A program made the translations under genes and the position numbers. Positions 9,459-18,318 of a DNA stretch of 64,000 nucleotides are shown piece by piece (positions within the stretch are counted from its first letter, which is position 1; each line of letters starts with the position of its first letter). The stretch covers positions 62,001 through 126,000 of the forward strand of contig CACIXF010000003.1 of the NCBI GenBank assembly GCA_902590535.1. Direction: 5' to 3'. The notes under the pieces were generated by a model that searched no databases, was not told where the DNA came from, and worked only from the letters and a program-made list of their open reading frames with translations. This DNA is from an uncultured Pelagibacteraceae bacterium (GTDB taxonomy: Bacteria; Pseudomonadota; Alphaproteobacteria; Pelagibacterales; Pelagibacteraceae).

Positions 9459-9537
9459 TGTTTACCCCTCTATTTATATGTCGTTATTTTTATAAGTTTA
9501 TTCTAACAAAAAATAATCGTAGGTGTACAGAGTGATT

Positions 9538-10764
9538 TTATAAGTTTTCTGACCAATTCTTTAGTTTATTTACACCTTCTACTACTTTTGGTGCAAACTT
9601 ATTAATTAAATTTTCATCAATTTTTTCATTTTCATCAATATTTTTCATGAACTCTTTTCCATCAAAATCTGTAAAACTTAACCTTGCTAACATTTTATCT
9701 GAATTAAATCCAAAATCAGACCCTGGTAATAAAGCAACCCCAGTATTATTTAATATATCTCTACACATATCTGATGAAGTTTTAAATTTATTATTTAAAA
9801 ATTCTGGCATTAAATAAAATCCTCCATGAGGTTCATTAATTAATACATTGTTAGATTTTAAATTTGAAAAAACATATTTACCAACTGCACTTAAAATGTT
9901 TACAGATTTTGTAATATAATTTGAATGATCATTTTCATAAGCTTTGATTGCTGCATATTGAATAGGAGCACTCACAGCAGAAAAAGTTTCACTCGCTAAT
10001 ACGTTGATCATATTTTTTATATCATTCAATTCATCTGGAATTATAAAATAACCAAGTCTCCACCCCCCAGCACCACACCATTTACTAAGTCCAGTGCTGA
10101 TAATAGTTTTTTCAGGACAATAATGAGAAATAGATTTAAAATTCTTTGAAAATGCTAATTCTGAATATATTTCATCTGACAAAATTATAAGCTTATACTC
10201 CTTGGTAATTTCTGAAATTTCTTCTAGCTTATCGCAAACTAGTCCAGAGGGATTATTTGGAGAATTTAAAAATAATAGATAATTTTTATCTTTATCTTTT
10301 GAAATTATTTTCTCTATTTGATCCCCAGAAGGAAACCAATTGTTTTCTCTTTCTGTTTGAATAATTTGAATTTTATTTCTTCCTAAAATAGCTTGTGGCG
10401 CATATGAAACCCAACTAGGTGCTGGCAATATAATTTCACCATCAAAAATTACATGTAATAAAAACATTAATTCTTTAGATCCAGGTCCAATTATCACATT
10501 GTGTGATTTATACTCATAATTTTTCTTCTTAGAGGAATATTTTGCAACAGCTTGCCTTAATTCCTCAAGACCCTGCATAGGTAAATATTTATTTTGATAC
10601 GCATTATTTTTTAATTCTTCGACTACATCCTCAGGTACTTTAAATGGGGATTGTCCAAAACCAAATTTGAAAATTTTCTTACCTTGATCTTCTAATTTTT
10701 TTGAAGTTTCATTAATTAAAAGAGTAGAAGATGGCTTTAGATTTTTGACTATTTTTTTTAACAT
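9538..10764 (-). CDS. Class I/II pyridoxal-phosphate aminotransferase
   Basis: The 408-residue protein is a fold-type I aminotransferase of the AspC/AAT-like group. It has the substrate loop SPNNPSG, the cofactor aspartate/tyrosine motif LSDEIYSELAF, the Schiff-base lysine in STGLSKWCGAGGWRLGY, and a late arginine motif MLARLSF. It moves an amino group between an amino acid and a 2-oxo acid. The donor is uncertain (aspartate-like or alanine-like). It lies upstream of the TAXI TRAP genes on the same strand with a 79-base gap, so it probably has its own transcript, and it diverges from the helicase gene. Confidence 0.88.
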   Translation of the reverse strand: MLKKIVKNLKPSSTLLINETSKKLEDQGKKIFKFGFGQSPFKVPEDVVEELKNNAYQNKYLPMQGLEELRQAVAKYSSKKKNYEYKSHNVIIGPGSKELMFLLHVIFDGEIILPAPSWVSYAPQAILGRNKIQIIQTERENNWFPSGDQIEKIISKDKDKNYLLFLNSPNNPSGLVCDKLEEISEITKEYKLIILSDEIYSELAFSKNFKSISHYCPEKTIISTGLSKWCGAGGWRLGYFIIPDELNDIKNMINVLASETFSAVSAPIQYAAIKAYENDHSNYITKSVNILSAVGKYVFSNLKSNNVLINEPHGGFYLMPEFLNNKFKTSSDMCRDILNNTGVALLPGSDFGFNSDKMLARLSFTDFDGKEFMKNIDENEKIDENLINKFAPKVVEGVNKLKNWSENL

Positions 10765-10929
10765 TTAATTATTTTATTATTATAGGATTAAACATATTTA
10801 TGATAATCTCACTAAGTTTAAGAAAATGAGAACTTTTTACCCTCCGATTCGGTCATGTTTTAGTCTATTTTTGTTCTTTAGCAGTAACAATATCTGGTAG
10901 GTAAAAAAAAAGAAGCACAAAAGATAGGA

Positions 10930-13410
10930 ATGACTAAAAATAAAATTACAGCTGTTCTCGGTCCTACCAATACAGGCAAAACCCATCTTGCTATTGAAAC
11001 AATGCTTTCTTTTGAAAGTGGTATGATTGGATTTCCACTTAGATTGCTCGCAAGAGAAGTATACGACAAAGTAATCAAGAAAATAAGTTTAGATAAAGTT
11101 GCACTAATAACTGGGGAAGAAAAAATAATTCCATCCAACGCTAAATATTTTTTATGTACAGTAGAGTCTATGCCAATTGACAAACATCTAGAGTTTGTTG
11201 GTGTGGATGAAATTCAAATGTGTTCTGATCATGAAAGAGGTCATATTTTTACCGATAGACTTTTAAATATGAGAGGAGAAAAACTTACAATGCTGATGGG
11301 TTCAAATACCATTAAAAATATCATCTCAAAATTAGATGGAGATATTGAATTTATAAATAGAGAAAGACTATCTAAGCTCACCTATGCTGGTCATAAAAAG
11401 ATATCAAGAATTAACAGAAAAACAGCAATAATTGCATTTTCAGCGGAAGAGGTTTATGCCATTGCTGAGTTAATAAGAAGACAGAAGGGTGGTGCTGCTA
11501 TTGTAATGGGATCACTAAGTCCAAAAACAAGGAATGCTCAAGTTGAATTATATCAATCTGGAGATGTTGATTTCTTAGTTGCAACAGATGCAATTGGAAT
11601 GGGAATAAATATGGATTTAGACTTTGTTTATTTTTCAAATATTAAAAAATTTGATGGAAAAAAATTAAGAAAATTAAATTTATCTGAATTAGGTCAAATA
11701 GCAGGTAGAGCAGGACGATACCTTAACGATGGAAGTTTTGGTATTACTGGAGATTGTAAAGAAATATCTCCAGAGGAAGTAGAATTATTAGAAAGTCATA
11801 AATTTGAAGAAATTAGGACTTTGTTTTGGAGAAATTCAAATCTTAATTTCAACAACCCAACTAGTTTAATAAAAAGTTTAGAAGAAAAACCCCAGGTAGA
11901 ATGGCTAAGAAAAATTAATGAATGTGAAGATGAAAAAGCACTTAAATATTTTCTAAAAGATCAGAGAATTTTAAATGTAGGATTTGATAGGAAAACTTTA
12001 TTGCTTCTATGGGAGTGTTGCCAAATACCTGATTTTGTTAAAAAAACTTATGGATATCATTTTGAGGTTATTGAAAGTGTATTTAAATTTTTAACCAGCA
12101 AAAAAGGACTAATTTCTGAAGATTATATGAGATTACAGCTCATGAAACTTGATAAATTGGATGGAAATGTAGATTCTTTATCAAATAGAATTGCAAATGT
12201 CAGAACTTGGTCATATGTTTCAAATAAAAATAATTGGGTAGAAAATCAAAGTTATTGGATAGAAAATACTAAACACTTAGAAGATAGACTTTCAGACAGA
12301 TTGCATGAAGAACTTACTAAAACTTTTATTGACAAAAGAGCAAGTGTACTCGCTAGAGGTTTAAAACAAGACATGGAATTTAAAACTGAAATTTTACAAA
12401 ACAATGAGGTTAAAATTGACGATCAATTTATTGGAAAAATAAAAGGACTTAAATTAGAACTAGATCTTAAAAAAGGTGCTTTGGAAACTGATATTAAATC
12501 TTTAAAAAAAGCTGCCAGACAAACCATTGGTCCAGAATTAGAAAAACGTGTTCAATCGATAATTGATACAGGATTAATAAATTTGAATGAGGATTTTAAA
12601 ATTTACTGGAATGATTTCCCAATTGCTAAATTAACAACAGGTAGTGACTATTTAAATCCTAATTTTGATTTAATCGTTGATGATATTATTGAACTAAACA
12701 CAAAACAAAAATTAAACGATTACATTAACAAATGGATACATGCAAAAATAAATAACGTTCTTAAAAGTTTAATTGATTTAAAAAATATAAAAGAAAATAA
12801 TTCATCAATTAAAGCACTGGCATACCAACTATATGAAAATAATGGGGTATTAAAACGAGACCAAGTTTCTGAATACTTAAAAAACCTAGAACAAAATGAG
12901 AGAAAAATTCTTAGAGACTTAGGGGTAAAGTTTGGAAGATATCATGTTTTCCTTTATCAATTAATTAAGCCTGAAGCAGTATCTTTGCGAACATTATTAT
13001 GGAAAAATTTTTATCAAAAATTTCATAATTTAAAACCACCTACCTTCGGTTTGAATTTTTTAGATGATAAAGAAATAAAAAATAAGAACTTTATGCTTTT
13101 GTGTGGATTTGAAAGATTTGATAATTTTTTTGTAAGAATTGATATTTTGGAACGATTATTTGTGTTAATAATAAATTCTAATTCAAAAGAAAATCCTGAA
13201 ATAAAATTAGTTCCAGAAATGTTAAATCTTTTAGGATGTAGTAAAGATAATTTTAAAAAATTACTTCAAAAAATGAATTATAAAATATTTGAAAAAGAAA
13301 ATGAAACATTTTTTAAATACAGTCCTACTAAGAAATTTAAAAAAGTTACTACAAAAAAGATTTCAAATGAAAATCCATTTAAAATATTAAAGAATTTAAA
13401 TTTAAATTAA
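10930..13410 (+). CDS. Suv3-like ATP-dependent RNA/DNA helicase
   Basis: The 826-residue protein starts with a Walker A motif GPTNTGKTHL (from residue 11) and GFPLRLLAREVYDK, the signature of the mitochondrial Suv3 helicase family common in alphaproteobacteria. DEIQM is the Walker B box, MGSLSPKTRNAQV and ATDAIGMGINMDL are the RecA2 motifs, and QIAGRAGR is motif VI. The C-terminal half is helical and highly charged. In mitochondria Suv3 unwinds RNA for PNPase; a similar partnership with the Pnp encoded at 39.3 kb is inference. It heads a run with the TerB-like gene, fdxA and carD and directly abuts the next ATG. Confidence 0.9.
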   Translation: MTKNKITAVLGPTNTGKTHLAIETMLSFESGMIGFPLRLLAREVYDKVIKKISLDKVALITGEEKIIPSNAKYFLCTVESMPIDKHLEFVGVDEIQMCSDHERGHIFTDRLLNMRGEKLTMLMGSNTIKNIISKLDGDIEFINRERLSKLTYAGHKKISRINRKTAIIAFSAEEVYAIAELIRRQKGGAAIVMGSLSPKTRNAQVELYQSGDVDFLVATDAIGMGINMDLDFVYFSNIKKFDGKKLRKLNLSELGQIAGRAGRYLNDGSFGITGDCKEISPEEVELLESHKFEEIRTLFWRNSNLNFNNPTSLIKSLEEKPQVEWLRKINECEDEKALKYFLKDQRILNVGFDRKTLLLLWECCQIPDFVKKTYGYHFEVIESVFKFLTSKKGLISEDYMRLQLMKLDKLDGNVDSLSNRIANVRTWSYVSNKNNWVENQSYWIENTKHLEDRLSDRLHEELTKTFIDKRASVLARGLKQDMEFKTEILQNNEVKIDDQFIGKIKGLKLELDLKKGALETDIKSLKKAARQTIGPELEKRVQSIIDTGLINLNEDFKIYWNDFPIAKLTTGSDYLNPNFDLIVDDIIELNTKQKLNDYINKWIHAKINNVLKSLIDLKNIKENNSSIKALAYQLYENNGVLKRDQVSEYLKNLEQNERKILRDLGVKFGRYHVFLYQLIKPEAVSLRTLLWKNFYQKFHNLKPPTFGLNFLDDKEIKNKNFMLLCGFERFDNFFVRIDILERLFVLIINSNSKENPEIKLVPEMLNLLGCSKDNFKKLLQKMNYKIFEKENETFFKYSPTKKFKKVTTKKISNENPFKILKNLNLN

Positions 13411-13821
13411 ATGTTTTTTAGAAAAGAAGAAATAAAAAATAATAACTTTCTTACAAAAGTTTGTGCTTTATTAATTTATGCTGCTAAGATAGATGAGAAT
13501 TATACAGATAAAGAAGAAGAAATAATTATAAAAACACTTATTGAGCTTGGTTTAGACGATAAAAATATTTCTAAAACAATTGAAGAAGCAAAAATAATTG
13601 AGGAAAGCTCAAATCAAATCTTAGATTTTACTAAAGAAGTAAAAAATTTACCTGAACAAGATAAAATTAAAATCGTAGAGGCTTTATGGTCTATAATTTA
13701 TTCAAACAAAGATGCTGATATATATGAAACTAATTTAATGAGACGACTTGCGGGATTACTTTATATTGACAATAAAACAATGGGCGATATTAAAGAAAAA
13801 ATTAAACAAAATTCTAAATGA
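13411..13821 (+). CDS. TerB-like (tellurite-resistance/DjlA-N fold) protein
   Basis: The 136-residue, mostly helical protein has the TerB pattern: an early [21 protein letters not shown] segment with acidic residues of a possible metal-binding loop, and a repeat-like second half ([27 protein letters not shown]). The molecular function of stand-alone TerB proteins is unknown and tellurite resistance should not be assumed. It begins directly after the helicase stop and overlaps fdxA by four bases (ATGA), so it is translationally coupled to both. Confidence 0.8.
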   Translation: MFFRKEEIKNNNFLTKVCALLIYAAKIDENYTDKEEEIIIKTLIELGLDDKNISKTIEEAKIIEESSNQILDFTKEVKNLPEQDKIKIVEALWSIIYSNKDADIYETNLMRRLAGLLYIDNKTMGDIKEKIKQNSK

Positions 13822-14144
13822 CATATATCGTTAACGACAATTGTATTAAGTGCAAGCTAACAGACTGTGTTGATGTCTGCCCAGTTGATTGCTTTTACGA
13901 AGGTAAAAATATGCTTGTAATTAAACCCGATGAGTGTATAGATTGTGGCGTTTGCGAGCCAGAATGTCCTGTCGATGCCATCAAAGCAGATACTGAACCT
14001 GGAAGTGAAAAATGGTTAGAGATCAATAAAAAATATTCTGAAATCTGGCCTAACATAAGTGAAAAAAAAGATCCACCTGCGGATCACGAGAAATTTAAAA
14101 ATGAGCAAAATAAGTACGAAAAATATTTTAAAGAAAATCTTTAA
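13818..14144 (+). CDS. fdxA: Ferredoxin FdxA (3Fe-4S/4Fe-4S)
   Basis: The 108-residue ferredoxin has [18 protein letters not shown] and [16 protein letters not shown]. The first cluster lacks the standard second cysteine spacing, as in seven-iron ferredoxins with one 3Fe-4S and one 4Fe-4S cluster. The C-terminal tail [18 protein letters not shown] is typical of FdxA. It is a cytoplasmic electron carrier, but its redox partner is not evident. It is coupled to the TerB-like gene (ATGA) and overlaps the carD start by 44 bases. Confidence 0.95.
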   Translation: MTYIVNDNCIKCKLTDCVDVCPVDCFYEGKNMLVIKPDECIDCGVCEPECPVDAIKADTEPGSEKWLEINKKYSEIWPNISEKKDPPADHEKFKNEQNKYEKYFKENL

Positions 14145-14997
14145 AGGCAAAACAGATAAAAAAGTGAAAAAAAAAGTTTCAAAAAAGAAAGTCATAAAAG
14201 CCAAAAAAACAGTAAAAGCTAAAAAACCTAAAAAAATAATTTCAAAAAAAGTCAAAAAAGTTGTTAAAAAAGTTTCACCTAAAAAAACTAAAATAAAAAA
14301 AACTGTTAAAGTTGCAGAAACAACGGCTGAGTCAAAAGTAGATAATTTAAGAATTTCAAAAACTAACGAAGTTAAGCCTGAAATAAAAAAAGTTAAAAAA
14401 CAAGAAACAGAGAAAAAAGAATACAAAATTAAAGATCATGTTGTTTATCCAAAACATGGAGTGGGACAAATTACTGAATTTAAAAAAATTAACATTGGTG
14501 GAATTGATGTTGAAACATACGTTATTAAATTTGAAAAAGATAAAGCTAATGGAATGGTTCCTGTAAACAAGCAGTCTCACCTAAGGCCGTTAGCAACGAT
14601 TAACCAAGTTAACAAGTGTATTTCAATATTAAAAAGTAAACCAAAAATAAAAAGATCAATGTGGAGTCGAAGAGCTCAAGAATATGAAGCTAAAATTTCT
14701 TCGGGAAAGATATATGAGTTAGCTGAAGTTGTTAGAGATTTAAATAAAGGTGATGATCTAATGGTTGATCAATCTTATAGTGAAAGACAATTGTTTGAAA
14801 AAGCTTATGAAAGAATTTTGTCTGAATTTCAGATTGTTTTGAATGTTTCTTTAGAGGATACTCAAAAAAAATTAGATAAAGCACTAAAAAGGAATTTAGG
14901 TGGACAGCCCCAACCAGTAGCAGCTGCAAAAGCTCCAACTAATGAACTACCTGTAGACGAGCCAATTTCTGATAACGACGAGCCAATTGACGAGTAA
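14101..14997 (+). CDS. carD: CarD-family transcription regulator with lysine-rich N-terminal extension
   Basis: Starting at ATG 14101 ([16 protein letters not shown]) the protein has 298 residues. Residues 1 to about 75 are a histone-H1-like Lys/Val/Ala region with repeated KKV, KAKK and SKK units, followed by an acidic/basic linker. From about residue 118 ([19 protein letters not shown]) comes the CarD/CdnL RNA-polymerase-interacting domain, then the helical DNA-binding part ([15 protein letters not shown]). CarD proteins stabilise open promoter complexes, often at rRNA genes. Typical CdnL proteins are about 160-170 residues, so the extension is extra. An ATG at 14059 is possible but would overlap fdxA further. 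Confidence 0.9.
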   Translation: MSKISTKNILKKIFKGKTDKKVKKKVSKKKVIKAKKTVKAKKPKKIISKKVKKVVKKVSPKKTKIKKTVKVAETTAESKVDNLRISKTNEVKPEIKKVKKQETEKKEYKIKDHVVYPKHGVGQITEFKKINIGGIDVETYVIKFEKDKANGMVPVNKQSHLRPLATINQVNKCISILKSKPKIKRSMWSRRAQEYEAKISSGKIYELAEVVRDLNKGDDLMVDQSYSERQLFEKAYERILSEFQIVLNVSLEDTQKKLDKALKRNLGGQPQPVAAAKAPTNELPVDEPISDNDEPIDE

Positions 14998-15000
14998 AAA

Positions 15001-15038
15001 AAAACGCCTCTCACACAAACTGTAATGAGAAGCGTTTT
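15001..15038. terminator. Bidirectional intrinsic terminator between carD and a micro-gene
   Basis: AAAACGC (15001-15007) pairs with GCGTTTT (15032-15038) and TCTCA (15009-15013) with TGAGA (15026-15030), with one C/A mismatch and a 12-base loop. On the plus strand the stem runs into six T just after carD. On the minus strand it runs into nine T just after the 30-codon gene at 15059-15151, so it can stop both convergent transcripts. Confidence 0.85.
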
Positions 15039-15058
15039 TTGTAAAGAATACTAAGTTA

Positions 15059-15151
15059 CTATTTTCTTCTTCTTTTTTTTGCTTTTTTCTTAGCTTTTTT
15101 CTTAGCTTTTTTCTTAGTTTTCTTTGCCGCTTTTTTTCTTTTCTTAGGCAT
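15059..15151 (-). CDS. Lysine-rich 30-residue basic microprotein (KKKA repeats)
   Basis: A minus-strand ORF encodes MPKKRKKAAKKT, three KKKA units, then KKRRRK: 22 of 30 residues are Lys or Arg and five are Ala. AAGGGAG (15158-15164) lies 6 bases before the ATG, one of the best ribosome sites in the window. A palindrome sits just upstream (15176-15192) and a terminator with nine T follows the stop. These make a real, well-expressed gene likely despite its size. The composition resembles histone-H1-like or nucleic-acid-compacting tails. I know no assigned function. It faces carD, which carries a similar basic stretch. Confidence 0.72.
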   Translation of the reverse strand: MPKKRKKAAKKTKKKAKKKAKKKAKKRRRK

Positions 15152-15175
15152 CTTTAGCTCCCTTTTTTAGTTAAA

Positions 15176-15192
15176 CGAATCAAATTGATTCG
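15176..15192. promoter_or_regulatory. Perfect 8-bp inverted repeat upstream of the basic microprotein gene
   Basis: CGAATCAAATTGATTCG is a perfect inverted repeat of 8 bp around one central base, 25 bases upstream of the microprotein start codon and just after AT-rich -10-like sequence (TATTAAT on the minus strand). It could be a protein operator near the transcription start or a small 5'UTR hairpin. No regulator is identified. Confidence 0.5.
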
Positions 15193-15351
15193 CTATTAAT
15201 ATATTTTTATTTTTTTCTCTAAGTTATGTCAATTCTTTAATTAAAAGTTAAATTTTATAAAATTTTTTTTTAATTTTTTATTTTTATAAAACTTTTTTTT
15301 ATTAATTTAGTTAATGTTTATGCGGTTAATAAACAATTAAATTTTAATTAT

Positions 15352-17082
15352 TTAATAAAGATTTTCTAGCTGATTTTTATATTTTTCTGTAACTTTTTTT
15401 CTTTTTACTTTCATTGTTGGTGTCATTAAACCATTTTCAATAGAAAAATTTTCTTCTATTAATTGAATCCTTTTTATCTTTTCTAATAAAGTTAATTTTG
15501 CATTTATTTTTTCAATTACTTTATTTATTTTTTGTTTTTCATTCAGAAAATCTTTATTAGGTACAATTAATGCTACTAAATAATTTTTTTTATCACCATA
15601 AACCATACATTGATCTATCTCTGGCTCATTTGTAATCATATTTTCAATTTTAGCTGGTGAAATATTATCTCCTCCAGCACTTACTATAATATCTTTTTTT
15701 CTATCAGTAATTTTTAAATAACCATCATCCAGATCTATTTCTCCAATATCACCTGTATGAAGCCATCCATTTATAATTACTTTATCAGTTTCTTCTTTTT
15801 TGTTCCAATATCCTAACATTACATTTTCACCTTTAACTAAAATTTCTCCATCTTCTGCAATTTTAACTTCATTTCCTTTAAAAGGAGGTCCTACAGTTTC
15901 TACTTTTATTTTGTGTATTGGATTGCAACTTACTACTGGTGATGTTTCTGTTAAGCCGTATCCCTGAAGTGTCGGTAATCCTATGGCATTTAAAAATTCG
16001 CCTATTTCTTTATCTAAAGCACCACCACCTGAAACAAAAGCTTTTAAATTTCCACCAAATTGTTTTTTTATTTTTTTTCTAACTAATTTATCAACTATAA
16101 AATTAAGTAATTTTTCAGAAAAAGTCATTTTTTGATTTAATAGTTTTTTTCTTCCTAGTCGAAGAGTTGCTTCAATTAATTTTGCTTTAAAACCTGTCTG
16201 TTTTTTTAAATTCATGTTTATTTTATTGTAAAGGTTTTGGTAAAACCTTGGGACAGCTGCCATGATTGTAGGCTTTGCTTCAGATATATTTTCTAGAAGT
16301 TTTTCAATTTTTTCAGCATAGAATACTCTAGCTCCTACTGCTATCTGTACAAATTGAAGACAGTGCTCATAAGAATGGGAAAGTGGAAGCCAAGTTAAAA
16401 ATACTGGTCTTGAATTAAATAATGGTTTTGTAATTTCACACGATCCAACGACATTATTCAAAATTCCACCATGACTTAAAACTACTCCTTTAGGATTACC
16501 TCCAGTACCAGAAGTATAAATAATACATGCAGGAGAATTTCTTTTTAATTTATTATTTTCAATTTTATCCTCTACTAATGAATTATTGCCTAAAATAGAA
16601 TTATAATCTAAATATTTTTCTTTGTTATTTAAACTTAAATTTTTTGTTACCTTAGCTATTTCATCTAAAGTTATAACTTTTTTAATAAAGTCTTTTTCAT
16701 TAATTGAATTATTTAATTTTTTTAGCATTTCATTATTTGAAACAATAACTAAGCTAGGTTCACAATCTTCTATCAAATACTTGTAATCATCTTCTATATA
16801 AGTTGTATATGCTGGAACTGTAATTCCACCAGCTAACATAATAGCTAAATCAGAAACGAACCACTCAGGTCTATTCTCAGAAACTAAAAGACATCTATCG
16901 CCTTCTTCTATATTTTCCTTAATAACTTTTGATAATTTTAAAATATTCTTTTCAGTTTGTTCCCAGGTGTATGTTTTTTTATTACTTGGGTTTAGCCATT
17001 CTAAAAAAATATCTCTTTTATTTTGTTTATTTGCTTGATTAGCAAATAACTCTATCAAATTATTTAAATTATCTAAATTCAT
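15352..17082 (-). CDS. AMP-forming long-chain fatty acid-CoA ligase family protein
   Basis: The 576-residue ANL-superfamily enzyme has the P-loop CIIYTSGTGGNPKGVVLSHGG, the A5 motif GYGLTETSPV, the A7 motif HTGDIGEID, and ITDRKKDIIVSAGGDNISP before the C-terminal lid. It should activate a fatty acid to acyl-AMP and then acyl-CoA. The family match is closest to long-chain acyl-CoA synthetases of the FAA1/AMP-ligase branch; exact chain length is unknown. Its ATG is 7 bases downstream of the tRNA-Leu 3' end, so it is probably transcribed with that tRNA and freed by tRNA processing. Confidence 0.9.
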   Translation of the reverse strand: MNLDNLNNLIELFANQANKQNKRDIFLEWLNPSNKKTYTWEQTEKNILKLSKVIKENIEEGDRCLLVSENRPEWFVSDLAIMLAGGITVPAYTTYIEDDYKYLIEDCEPSLVIVSNNEMLKKLNNSINEKDFIKKVITLDEIAKVTKNLSLNNKEKYLDYNSILGNNSLVEDKIENNKLKRNSPACIIYTSGTGGNPKGVVLSHGGILNNVVGSCEITKPLFNSRPVFLTWLPLSHSYEHCLQFVQIAVGARVFYAEKIEKLLENISEAKPTIMAAVPRFYQNLYNKINMNLKKQTGFKAKLIEATLRLGRKKLLNQKMTFSEKLLNFIVDKLVRKKIKKQFGGNLKAFVSGGGALDKEIGEFLNAIGLPTLQGYGLTETSPVVSCNPIHKIKVETVGPPFKGNEVKIAEDGEILVKGENVMLGYWNKKEETDKVIINGWLHTGDIGEIDLDDGYLKITDRKKDIIVSAGGDNISPAKIENMITNEPEIDQCMVYGDKKNYLVALIVPNKDFLNEKQKINKVIEKINAKLTLLEKIKRIQLIEENFSIENGLMTPTMKVKRKKVTEKYKNQLENLY

Positions 17083-17089
17083 AGTTTCT

Positions 17090-17174
17090 TGGTGGGCGAA
17101 GAGAGAATCGAACTCTCACTTCTTGCGAAACACGATTTTGAGTCGTGCGCGTCTACCAGTTCCGCCATTCGCCC
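17090..17174 (-). tRNA. tRNA-Leu (anticodon CAA)
   Basis: The minus strand folds as a class II tRNA. The acceptor stem is GGGCGAA/TTCGCCC, the D arm has GGTAGACGC, and the anticodon stem ACGA/TCGT carries loop CTCAAAA (anticodon CAA at 17138-17140). A long variable arm, the T loop TTCGATT and an encoded CCA (17092-17090) complete it. It reads UUG. It diverges from the DedA gene and immediately precedes the acyl-CoA ligase gene. Confidence 0.95.
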
Positions 17175-17234
17175 TTGGTATTCATTAAATTATATTTAAT
17201 AGTATAAGAACTAAATTTATATTAAAACCAAAAA

Positions 17235-17840
17235 ATGTTTCAAACACTTTACAAAAAATGTTTAGAATTAGCTGCTCATAAAAGTTCAAATTTTTATTTA
17301 GGGCTTGTATCTTTTGTTGAAAGTTCTGTTTTTCCTATACCTCCAGATGCAATGATCATTCCAATGGTTATTGCTAAAAAAAAGGAATATTTTAAAATAT
17401 TTTTAATAGCATCAATATTTTCAGTCCTTGGTGGAATTTTTGGGTATTTAATTGGGTATTTATTTTTTGATTTAGCAATGTATGTAATCGAATTTTATGG
17501 TTATCAAGATAAAGTTGAAAATTTAAAATTAAGCATGTCTCAAGGGAGTGGATTCCTCGCATGGCTGAGTATTCTTTTTTTAGCTGGCTTTACACCATTG
17601 CCCTATAAAGCCTTTACAATCTCGAGCGGTTTAATTGCTTTTAATCTTCCTGTTTTTATTTTTGTTAGCTTAATTTCAAGAAGCCTGAGATTTTTTATAG
17701 TTGCCTTTTTATCTTATAAATTCGGAGAATTATTTACAGAGTACATGGAAGAACATGGATCAAAATGGTTCACCATGATAGGAATTATTATAGTTATAAT
17801 ATTTATTATTATTTATTTATTTTTTAAATTTAATGGTTGA
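17235..17840 (+). CDS. DedA/YqaA-family membrane protein (VTT domain)
   Basis: The 201-residue protein has about five hydrophobic segments and the DedA hallmarks: an early FVESSVFPIPPDAMIIPMVIA re-entrant region and FLAGFTPLPYKAFTISSGL, resembling the F/Y-X-R/K-X-P-G region of the family. DedA proteins act in the inner membrane as lipid flippases or transporters. The YqaA branch matches best. It overlaps dsbB by 8 bases, starting a DedA-dsbB-coq7 run seen in other alphaproteobacteria. Confidence 0.85.
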   Translation: MFQTLYKKCLELAAHKSSNFYLGLVSFVESSVFPIPPDAMIIPMVIAKKKEYFKIFLIASIFSVLGGIFGYLIGYLFFDLAMYVIEFYGYQDKVENLKLSMSQGSGFLAWLSILFLAGFTPLPYKAFTISSGLIAFNLPVFIFVSLISRSLRFFIVAFLSYKFGELFTEYMEEHGSKWFTMIGIIIVIIFIIIYLFFKFNG

Positions 17841-18318
17841 GATTAACAAAACAGTTACCTTAAAATTAATTTTTTTAATTAGCATTATTGCTTTATCTTC
17901 GGCATTTTTTATTGAATATGTTTTAGGTCATCAACCTTGTAACTTATGCATTTTAGAGAGAATTCCATACGTAATAGCTATAATAATTATTGTACTAAAT
18001 TATAAATTTATTCATCTTGAAAAATATTTTATACTTTTGCTTATCTTAGTTTTTTTAGCTGCTACAATTTTATCTTTATATCATCTAGGTATTGAGCAAG
18101 GTTTTATTGAAGAATCATTGGTTTGCGATTTAAAAAATGGCTCTAATTTACTATCAAAAGAAGATATATTAAGGCAGTTACAAGAAAAGAATGTAAGCTG
18201 CAAAGATGTTACATTTAAAATTTTAGGATTATCACTTACAAGTTACAACATTATAATATCAATATTAATAGTATATTTTACAACAAGATCTTATTTAAAC
18301 TATGACAACAATAAATAA
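17833..18318 (+). CDS. dsbB: Disulfide bond formation protein DsbB
   Basis: The 161-residue four-helix inner-membrane protein has the quinone-side pair in GHQPCNLCILERIPY (CNLC) and a second periplasmic pair (ESLVCDLKNGS and NVSCKDV). It re-oxidises DsbA-type proteins and passes electrons to ubiquinone. Ubiquinone-synthesis gene coq7 follows with a 17-base overlap, and the DedA gene overlaps its start by 8 bases, so the three are co-transcribed. Confidence 0.93.
   Translation: MVEINKTVTLKLIFLISIIALSSAFFIEYVLGHQPCNLCILERIPYVIAIIIIVLNYKFIHLEKYFILLLILVFLAATILSLYHLGIEQGFIEESLVCDLKNGSNLLSKEDILRQLQEKNVSCKDVTFKILGLSLTSYNIIISILIVYFTTRSYLNYDNNK

Noticed and set aside
10826..10900. 24-codon ORF (MRTFYPPIRSC...) and palindrome CCGATTCGG between aminotransferase and helicase genes
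   Set aside because: No ribosome site, no recognisable motif, and the length is expected by chance in a 165-base divergent gap. Kept only as a note because this gap is slightly richer in G+C than others.
13411..13821. TerB-like gene as a tellurite-resistance or phage-defence system
   Set aside because: No other ter genes are present; the gene is locked by overlap into a housekeeping operon.
14016..14426. Minus-strand ORF of Phe/Leu-rich residues opposite carD
   Set aside because: It is the mirror image of the lysine-rich (AAA-rich) CarD arm; poly-Phe composition is the expected shadow.
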